Below, piece after piece: positions 58,182-64,000 of a stretch of 64,000 nt of DNA. The notes under the pieces are model-generated. The model saw nothing but the letters and a program-made list of their open reading frames with translations. It ran no database searches and was not told the DNA's origin. Position 1 is the first letter of the stretch; every line of letters starts with the position of its first letter. Origin of the DNA: Sphaerisporangium aureirubrum (GTDB taxonomy: Bacteria > Actinomycetota > Actinomycetes > Streptosporangiales > Streptosporangiaceae); the NCBI RefSeq assembly GCF_042658925.1, contig NZ_JBHSRF010000033.1:25440-89439 (forward strand), written 5' to 3'. A program made the position numbers and the translations under genes.

Positions 58182-59197
58182 ACGAGCCTCACTCTCGGGT
58201 CGACCACCGCGTACAGCAGGTCCACGATCAGGTTGGCCAGCACGACGAAGAACGCGGTGAGCAGCGTCACGCCGATGACCTTGGGCAGATCCTGGTTGGT
58301 GATCGCGTCGATGGCGTACTTGCCGATGCCGGGCAGCGAGAAGGTGCTCTCGGTGAGCACCGCGCCGCCCATCAGCAGCCCGACGTCGAGGCCGAAGATG
58401 GTGATGATCGGGGTGAGCGCGCCGCGGAGTCCGTGCTTGACGACGACCACGCGCTCGGTCAGGCCCTTGGCCCTGGCGGTGCGGATGTAGTCCTCGTTCA
58501 TCGTCTCCAGCATGCCCGACCGCGTGAGCCGCGCGTACCCGGCCGCGTAGAGGAAGGCCAGCGTGATCCAGGGCAGGATCATGCCGTACGCCCACAGCGC
58601 GGGGTTGGTGAAGAACGGTGTGTAGGTGCCGCCCGGCGCGGTGATCGCGAAAGGACGGCCGTAGCTGAACACCACCAGCGACACGATGCCGGTGAAGAAG
58701 ATCGGGAGTGACACGCCGGCCAGCGCGACGGTCATCGCCGCGCGGTCGAAGAAGCTGCCGCGCCGCAGGGCCGACAGCACACCGGTCGCGACGCCGGTGA
58801 TGAGCCAGATGATCGCCGCCCCGAGGGCCAGCGAGAAGGTGACCGGTAGACGGTTGACCAGGTCGGGCCAGACCGGGAGCCGGGTGAGGAAGGAATACCC
58901 GAGGCACGGGGCCGGGCAGTACTCCTTGCCGGGACCGTAGTCGTAGTCGGCGCCCGCCACGATGCCCTTGGCGAAGCGGCCGTACTGCACGATCAGCGGG
59001 TCGTTGAAGCCCAGCCGCTCGGCAGCGATCTTCACCTGCTCGGCCGTCGCCGTGCGGCCCACGTACCGGGCCGCGAGGCTCTCGCCCGTGGCACCCGCCA
59101 ACCTCGGCACCAGGAAGAAGATGCCGAAGGTGATCACGCTCACGATGGCGAGCATGGCGACCGCCCAGACCAGGCGGCGGATGATGTAAGTGACCAC
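58178..59197 (-). CDS. peptide ABC transporter permease, DppB type
   Basis: A 339-residue permease with six spans, starting MVTYIIRRLVWAVAMLAIVSVITFGIFFLVP, the usual DppB N-terminus. The EAA loop appears at MLETMNEDYIRTARAKGLTERVVVVKHGLRGALTPIIT. An insertion of about 50 residues after the first span (YVGRTATAEQVKIAAERLGFNDPLIVQYGRF) is standard for this family. It starts 92 bases after the binding-protein stop. It forms the channel with the DppC permease at 61134. Confidence 0.92.
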
Positions 59198-59289
59198 AGT
59201 CCCCCCGGCTCCGGGGGCCGGCCGGTCGACCGGCCCCCTGCCGTGTTCACGTGCTTTTCGTCGGATCTATCTGGTCGGCCGGCGAGTGG

Positions 59290-61071
59290 TTACTCGACGC
59301 CCATGTTGAGGTAGTCGTACATGCCGAACGCGTCACTGTAGAACACGTTCGTCACGCCCTTGCCGCGGATGAGGAGGCTCTTGGCCCACAGGCCGGGCAG
59401 CACGAAGGCGTCGTCCATGACCTTCTGGTCGATCTGGCCCCAGATGCCTTCACGGGCGGCGATGTCGGTCTCGGTGGCCGCCTGGTCGAGCAGCTTGTCG
59501 ACCTCGGGGTCGCGGACGCTGATGTTGGACGAGCCACCGGTCTCGCGGATGACCCGGCTGTCGACGATCTGGGACAGGAAGCCGTAGCCGTCGGGCCAGT
59601 CGGCACCCCACCCGTTGACGGCCAGGCCGATCTTGTTGTCCTTCGCGTAGCCCGGCTTGCCGGCGTACAGCGCGTAGTAGTCGGTCTGCGGGAACGGCTT
59701 CAGCGTGAGCTTGATGCCGACCTTGCCGAGGGACTGCTGCAGGGCCTCGGCCGCCGCCTTCTCCTTGGGACGCTCGGCCCGGTAGGAGATGTTGGTCTCG
59801 AAGCCGTTCGGCTGGCCGCAGGCGGTCAGCGCCTCCTTGGCCTTGGCGGTGTCGCCGTGGCCGTCCGCGCCGCTCGGGTACGGGTTGATGTCCTTGTGGC
59901 CGGGGATGCCCGGGGGAAGCAGGCTGGTCGCGATCTGGCCACCGGAGAACTCGCCTCCGTAAGCGGTCTGGTAGGCGACCTTGTCCGCGGCGTACTGCAC
60001 GGCCTTGCGGCAGTCGAGGTTGTCCAGCGGCGCCACGTTGCCGTTGACCGAGGTGTACCAGAGCCGCGTGATGGTCGGGTTGTCGGTGTTGGCCTTCAGC
60101 GCCGGGTCGGTCAGCACGCGGCCGAGGGTGGCCGGCTGGGCACCGGTGCCCGCGATGTCGACGTGCAGGTCGCCGGAGAGCAGACGGTTGTCGATGTCGT
60201 CGGCGTTGACGTTGGTGGTGACCTCGTAACCGTCGGGCAGGGCCTTGCGGTTGGGGTCGGTCGCCGGGTCCCACTGGTCGTTGCGGACCAGGTTGAAGCC
60301 CTTGCCGATCTCGTTCTTGTCGAACTTGTACGGCCCGGACGAGATGATGTGTTCCTTGTACTTGGCGCCGGTGTCCTTGGCCTCGGGCACCGGGATCGTC
60401 GCCGGGAGCTGCGCGAAGTAGTCGAAGCCGCTGTAGGCCTGCGACAGGTGGAAGACGATCGTCCGGTCGTCGGGGGTCTCGATCGCGCTGTCGGTGTTGA
60501 CGCCCTTGGACTTGTAGGGGCCCTTGTAGTCCTTGGGCAGGTCCAGGGTGTCGTTGAAGTAGGTGTACCCGTCGGGGAACACCTCCTTGTCCAGCGACCG
60601 CAGCACGCCGTACTTGACGTCCTTGGACGTGATCGGGGTGCCGTCCTCGAACTTGACGCCCTCGCGGAGCTTGTACGTCCAGGTCTTGGCGTCGTCGCTC
60701 GGGGTGCCCAGGCTCTCGGCCAGGTCGGGGATGAGCTGGCTGCTCTCCTTGCCGGGACCCGGCTTGAACATCACCAGGGAACGGCCGTAGAGACGGACGA
60801 AGTTCCAGGAGTAGCCGTAGTAGGTGTCGGCCGGGTCGAGGGAGTCCCAGTCACCGGCGTTCGCGAACTTGAGGATGCCACCCTTCTTGTCGGAGGGGTT
60901 GAACACCTGGGTGAGGGCGGCGTTGAATTCCCCCTTCGCGCCACCCCCCGCCGGCGCCGCCGCCGAGCCGGACTGGCTCGCCGCCGGCGTGCCGCCGCCA
61001 CCACAGGCGGACAGCCCTAGGGCGAGAACCGCGCTCAGCGCGGTCACCCCCAGCGTGGTCTTTCTCTTCAT
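59290..61071 (-). CDS. peptide ABC transporter substrate-binding lipoprotein (family 5)
   Basis: A 593-residue lipoprotein. The signal peptide MKRKTTLGVTALSAVLALGLSAC ends at lipobox Cys23. The body shows the family 5 pattern: KKGGILKFANAGDWDSLDPADTYYGYSWNFVRLYGRSLV, then WTYKLREGVKFEDGTPITSKDVKYGVLRSLD and the C-terminal cleft. It binds peptides or similar solutes outside the cell. The ATG at 61071 has AAGGGG upstream; the upstream ATG at 61137 is rejected because it would precede the signal peptide. It is second in the operon. Confidence 0.93.
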   Translation of the reverse strand: MKRKTTLGVTALSAVLALGLSACGGGGTPAASQSGSAAAPAGGGAKGEFNAALTQVFNPSDKKGGILKFANAGDWDSLDPADTYYGYSWNFVRLYGRSLVMFKPGPGKESSQLIPDLAESLGTPSDDAKTWTYKLREGVKFEDGTPITSKDVKYGVLRSLDKEVFPDGYTYFNDTLDLPKDYKGPYKSKGVNTDSAIETPDDRTIVFHLSQAYSGFDYFAQLPATIPVPEAKDTGAKYKEHIISSGPYKFDKNEIGKGFNLVRNDQWDPATDPNRKALPDGYEVTTNVNADDIDNRLLSGDLHVDIAGTGAQPATLGRVLTDPALKANTDNPTITRLWYTSVNGNVAPLDNLDCRKAVQYAADKVAYQTAYGGEFSGGQIATSLLPPGIPGHKDINPYPSGADGHGDTAKAKEALTACGQPNGFETNISYRAERPKEKAAAEALQQSLGKVGIKLTLKPFPQTDYYALYAGKPGYAKDNKIGLAVNGWGADWPDGYGFLSQIVDSRVIRETGGSSNISVRDPEVDKLLDQAATETDIAAREGIWGQIDQKVMDDAFVLPGLWAKSLLIRGKGVTNVFYSDAFGMYDYLNMGVE

Positions 61072-61133
61072 TGAGCAACCCCTTGTTATCGGTTGTCGGA
61101 GCCGGGGAACTTTGACGGAGAACGGGAGCGGGC

Positions 61134-62126
61134 TCACCGGGCCCTCGGGTCGAGAGCGTCGCGGAGACCGTCGCCGAAGAGGTTGAAGGCCAGCACGGTG
61201 ATGAAGATCGCCATGCCGGGGAAGAACATGAAGTGCGGGATCGAGTAGAAGCGCACGGCCTCCGACAGCATGCCGCCCCAGGTGGGCGTCGGCGGGCGCA
61301 CGCCCACGCCGAGGAACGACAGCGCCGCCTCGAACAGGATGTTCGTGGGGATCAGGAGCGTCGCGTAGATGAGGATCGGCGCCACCAGGTTGGGCAGCAT
61401 CTCACGGAAGATGATGTACGGGCCGCGCGCGCCGAGGCTGCGGGCGGCGTCCACGAACTCCCGCTCGCGCAGTGAGAGGGTCTGGCCGCGCATGATGCGG
61501 CCGATGTACGGCCAGTTGAAGAAGCCGATGATGAAGACGAGCAGCGAGACCCGCAGCGCGTCGCCCGACAGGCCGAAGGCCGAGTCGGGCACGATGCCGG
61601 CCAGGGCGATCGCGAAGACCAAAATCGGGAAGGCGAGGAAGACGTCCATCGCCTTGCTGATGACCGAGTCGACCCAGCCGCCGACGTACCCGGCGACGAC
61701 GCCGAGCACGGTGCCGATGACCACCGACAGCACCGTGGCGAAGAAGGCGATGAGCAGGGAGATGCGGGCGCCGTAGACGACCCGGCTGAAGATGTCGCGC
61801 CCGTTGACCGGCTCCACGCCGAACAGGTGGTCCCAGCTGATGCCGGTGCCGTCCTTGGGGGCCAGGGTCTCGGAGCTGATGAGGTCCTGGTTGAAGTCGG
61901 TGGGCGGGTGGCCGAACGCGCCGACGATCAGCGGGGCGAAGACCGCCACCAGGACGAGGAAGACGACGACGCCCGCGCCGGCCAGCGCGACCTTGTCGCG
62001 TTTCAGGCGGATCCAGGCGATCTGGCCGAGTGACCGCCCCTGAATCACCCGGGCGGGTGATCCCTCAGCTACGGCTTCGGGCGCGGCCGTCGCGTCCGAG
62101 CCGGAGACGTCGAGCGGTGCGGTCAT
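61134..62126 (-). CDS. peptide ABC transporter permease, DppC type
   Basis: A 330-residue permease with a long N-terminal tail and six spans (VALAGAGVVVFLVLVAVFAPLIVG first). The EAA loop is REREFVDAARSLGARGPYIIFREMLPNLVAPI. It has the DppC family region GRDIFSRVVYGARISLLIAFFATVLSVVIG. The ATG at 62126 has AGGGGG upstream. It is the first gene of the operon dppC-dppA-dppB-dppD-dppF, with the caspase-STAND-WD40 gene at the end. The gene order, with the DppC permease ahead of the binding protein, is uncommon. Confidence 0.92.
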   Translation of the reverse strand: MTAPLDVSGSDATAAPEAVAEGSPARVIQGRSLGQIAWIRLKRDKVALAGAGVVVFLVLVAVFAPLIVGAFGHPPTDFNQDLISSETLAPKDGTGISWDHLFGVEPVNGRDIFSRVVYGARISLLIAFFATVLSVVIGTVLGVVAGYVGGWVDSVISKAMDVFLAFPILVFAIALAGIVPDSAFGLSGDALRVSLLVFIIGFFNWPYIGRIMRGQTLSLREREFVDAARSLGARGPYIIFREMLPNLVAPILIYATLLIPTNILFEAALSFLGVGVRPPTPTWGGMLSEAVRFYSIPHFMFFPGMAIFITVLAFNLFGDGLRDALDPRAR

Positions 62127-62579
62127 GGTGTCGGCCCCCTGGATCCCAGACGACGTGGTCGCACGGCGCACCGCCCGGCCGGGTTGCGGGCGCGCGCCGC
62201 CCATTCTTGGCGCGGCGGGTCGCGTTCACGACCCCCGGAGGCAGAATCTACGTGCTGAGCTGCACTGACCAGTACTTGAGCGCGCTATGTGGCTCAACTG
62301 TGATTCACGCGAAATTCATTCGTGTTGATCTTGAACCGAATGTCCGCGACACGTCTGGGTTCTGTCCCGGAACCGTGACACGGGACCGGGAACCGTTATG
62401 CCACAGGGCTCGCCATTCGACGGCCCGTTCACAGAGATTCCCCCGCCGGCTTCCGGAGGGCGGATCGCCGATCTTAGTCCGCCCTTTCGCACCCCACCCG
62501 GCACGCCACCGTCGTTACCGAACCGCAACCTTCCGGCCACCTCGTTCCGGCCCCCGCCGGACCGGTGGCCGGCACCCCG
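62127..62579. other. 453 base gene-free region with importer promoter
   Basis: No gene is supported between the DppC start and the stop of the small membrane protein. It holds the operon promoter, a 6 bp inverted repeat separated by ten bases (listed apart), and a direct repeat of CCGGAACCGT and CCGGGAACCGT near 62365-62398. The GC content falls around 62230-62350, which fits a promoter. One 74-codon open frame on the minus strand lacks a ribosome binding site and looks non-coding. Confidence 0.6.
62276..62297. promoter_or_regulatory. inverted repeat upstream of the peptide importer operon
   Basis: TTGAGC and GCTCAA form a 6-base inverted repeat around ten bases, 150 bases before the dppC start. 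The minus-strand TAGATT near 62246-62251 is the best -10 candidate. Spacing fits a dimeric regulator binding on one helix face; the regulator is unknown. Confidence 0.35.
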
Positions 62580-63068
62580 CTAGCTGATGCCGCGGCGCTT
62601 GAGGATCTCTTCGATGTCGGCGAGGTCGTCGTCCGCCGCCGGGGCGGCCGGGCGTGCCGTCACCGGGCGGGGGTTGGGCTTGGTGGGGGCCGTGGCGGAG
62701 GGCCCCCCGGACGGCGCCGGCGCGGGCCGCTCGGACTTGGCGGACTTGGCGGGCCGGGCGGCTCGGCCGCGGCGGCGCAGCACGCCCGACACCAGGAACA
62801 GCAGCGCGGACAGGGCGGCCACGCCGACGCCCGCCCACACCAGCGGCGAGAACACCAGGCCGGTGAAGAAGCCGCCCACGGCGGTGCCGACCTTCCAGAG
62901 GGCCGGGAGGGCGCCGGTGAGGTACGCGGCGATCGGGATCAGGGACCACGCGACGCCGCGCAGGCCGGCCCCCGCGCCGCGCCTGCGCATCGCCAGGAAG
63001 CTGAGCACCAGCCCGGCGGCGGTGAGGCCCGCGCACAGCGGGAACCAGGCGATCTGGTCGAAGGACAT
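62580..63068 (-). CDS. membrane protein with acidic C-terminal motif, unknown function
   Basis: A 162-residue protein with three hydrophobic spans (WFPLCAGLTAAGLVLSFLAM; AWSLIPIAAYLTGALPALW; FFTGLVFSPLVWAGVGVAALSALLFLVSG), then a basic Pro/Ala-rich linker (about 95-140). It ends in DDDLADIEEILKRRGIS, which looks like a conserved binding peptide. The start is the ATG at 63068. It lies between the HAD phosphatase and the importer operon and belongs to the conserved right-hand backbone. I do not know a function for it. Confidence 0.75.
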   Translation of the reverse strand: MSFDQIAWFPLCAGLTAAGLVLSFLAMRRRGAGAGLRGVAWSLIPIAAYLTGALPALWKVGTAVGGFFTGLVFSPLVWAGVGVAALSALLFLVSGVLRRRGRAARPAKSAKSERPAPAPSGGPSATAPTKPNPRPVTARPAAPAADDDLADIEEILKRRGIS

Positions 63069-63174
63069 AGCGGCTCGCCCCTTATCGTTCGTGCCTGTCC
63101 TTCCATCCTGGCACGTGACGGCACGGCGGCTTCTCCTCCTGGAGGATGGGCCGTCCCCTAAGGGAGAAGGATCT

Positions 63175-63195
63175 CCGGTCCCCTACGGGAGCCGG
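63175..63195 (-). terminator. hairpin terminator after the HAD hydrolase gene
   Basis: The arms CCGG-TCCC and GGGA-GCCGG pair through a bulged base around CTAC, about 20 bases after the HAD stop on the minus strand. A second perfect hairpin (TCCTCC, T, GGAGGA) lies at about 63134-63146. Confidence 0.5.
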
Positions 63196-63215
63196 ACCCG
63201 GCCTTCCGCCGGGGC

Positions 63216-63860
63216 TCAGCCGCCGACGAGCTCGCGGAGGGTCCGCACGCCGACCTGCTTGAGGGACTCGACGATCAGGCGGCCCGGGGCGGGCGGCACG
63301 GGGAGCACGCTCGGGACGGCAACCACGGCGCAGCCGGCCGCGGTGGCGGCGGTGACGCCGTTCGGGGAGTCCTCCAGGGCGGCGCACCGCTGCGGGGACA
63401 CGCCGAGGAGGCGGGCGGCCAGGAGGTACGGCTCGGGGTCGGGCTTGAACCGCGTCACGTCGTCGCCGGTGACGACGGCGTCGAAGTTGCCGCGCCCGAC
63501 GGTGGCCAGCACCGCGTCGGCGACCGGGCGCCCCGAGGAGGTGACCAGCGCCGTGGGCAGGCCCTCGGCGCGGACCTCGGCCAGCAGCTCGGCGGCGCCG
63601 GGCATCATCTCGACGCCCGTCTCCAGCAGGGCGAACAGCCCCTCGTGCATCCACCGCTCGATCTCGTCCGGCTCGCGGCTCGACCCGCTCACCCGCAGCA
63701 TGTACGCCACGGTGGCGGGCATCGAGCCGCCGACCAGCCGTTCCTGGTCCTCAGCGGTCCAGCCGTGGCCGAGCCGCCGCATCACGTCGGTCTCGACCTG
63801 GAACCAGTACTTCTCGGTATCGACCAGGAGACCGTCCATGTCGAACAGAACCGCTTCCAC
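63216..63860 (-). CDS. HAD-superfamily phosphatase (phosphoglucomutase/phosphatase-like)
   Basis: A 214-residue hydrolase of HAD subfamily IA. FDMDG at the N-terminus gives the nucleophile Asp7 and acid/base Asp9; TSSG is motif II, RFKPDPEPYLLAA has the motif III lysine, and CAALEDSPNG is motif IV. A helical cap lies at about 15-85. It removes phosphate from a small molecule. The start is the ATG at 63860. It lies 44 bases after the metH stop on the same strand, a neighbourhood shared with other actinomycetes. Confidence 0.92.
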   Translation of the reverse strand: MEAVLFDMDGLLVDTEKYWFQVETDVMRRLGHGWTAEDQERLVGGSMPATVAYMLRVSGSSREPDEIERWMHEGLFALLETGVEMMPGAAELLAEVRAEGLPTALVTSSGRPVADAVLATVGRGNFDAVVTGDDVTRFKPDPEPYLLAARLLGVSPQRCAALEDSPNGVTAATAAGCAVVAVPSVLPVPPAPGRLIVESLKQVGVRTLRELVGG

Positions 63861-63904
63861 GCACCTTCTCCTGACGCCGCCGGAGTACCCCGGAAACGTT
63901 AGCG

Positions 63905-64000
63905 TCAGACGTTGAAGTACTTGGCCTCGGGGTGGTGGGCGACGAGGGCGGAGGTGGACTGCTCGGGGTGGAGCTGGTACTCGGGGGACAGTTCGACGCC
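63905..64000 (-). CDS. metH: cobalamin-dependent methionine synthase MetH (partial, C-terminal end)
   Basis: Thirty-one codons and the stop codon are inside the window. Read on the minus strand they give GVELSPEYQLHPEQSTSALV and then AHHPEAKYFNV. This is the end of the MetH activation domain, which binds S-adenosylmethionine and restores oxidised cobalamin; the HPEQST and HHPEAKYF strings are characteristic. The rest lies beyond the right edge. The assignment rests on this short tail plus its known position beside the HAD gene upstream of the proteasome locus in actinomycetes. Confidence 0.85.
   Translation of the reverse strand, partial: GVELSPEYQLHPEQSTSALVAHHPEAKYFNV

Noticed and set aside
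62316..62540. 74-codon minus-strand frame upstream of the importer operon
   Set aside because: No ribosome binding site, no recognisable family, and it covers the likely promoter.

Overview
The window is a GC-rich actinobacterial chromosome segment. It carries a complete Pup-proteasome system (pup, dop, pafA, prcB, prcA, an Mpa/ARC ATPase, pafB, pafC) beside tatA/tatC, a HelY-type helicase, trmI and the 3' end of metH. That gene neighbourhood is typical of actinomycetes. The GC content, GTG/TTG starts, leaderless-looking promoters and the Pup and Mpa sequences fit a filamentous actinomycete, possibly Streptosporangiaceae; the family placement is inference.

Backbone. Read from the right edge, almost everything conserved lies on the minus strand: metH tail, HAD phosphatase, small membrane protein (62.6-64.0 kb); M50 site-2 protease with a divergent RecB-like nuclease (44.6-46.7 kb); trmI, mpa/arc, dop (23.3-27.9 kb); pup (21.4 kb); prcB, prcA, pafA, FKBP isomerase, pafB, pafC, tatA, tatC, lipid kinase, helY (left edge to 12.6 kb). 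Pup is activated by Dop, ligated to targets by PafA, unfolded with them by Mpa and degraded in the PrcAB core. PafBC is the WYL-domain regulator pair.

Insertions. The backbone is broken by accessory blocks, mostly in the opposite orientation. (1) 12.8-21.2 kb: a tightly overlapping sugar ABC importer, PHP-type metallohydrolase and GH38 alpha-mannosidase operon between prcB and pup. (2) 21.8-23.3 kb: a small membrane protein and a Ser/Thr kinase between pup and dop. (3) 28.1-44.4 kb: a double GNAT protein, a DUF4145-YbaK fusion, a MalT-like LuxR regulator, an aminotransferase/PfkB/TetR/class II aldolase cluster, a second Ser/Thr kinase, a CPA2 antiporter, an FHA protein and a flavoprotein. (4) 46.7-62.1 kb: two paralogous XRE regulators with near-identical promoters, a degenerate histidine kinase, a NarL-type two-component system, a 1455-residue caspase-STAND-WD40 protein and a peptide ABC importer operon.

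Most notable points: the caspase-like/STAND NTPase/14-blade WD40 protein is translationally coupled to the end of the peptide importer operon. A DUF4145 (HEPN-like) domain is fused to a YbaK aminoacyl-tRNA deacylase. A 1.3 kb gene-free region between the DUF3866 gene and the FKBP gene is built from several interleaved repeat families. No IS element, integrase, CRISPR array, tRNA or rRNA was recognised.
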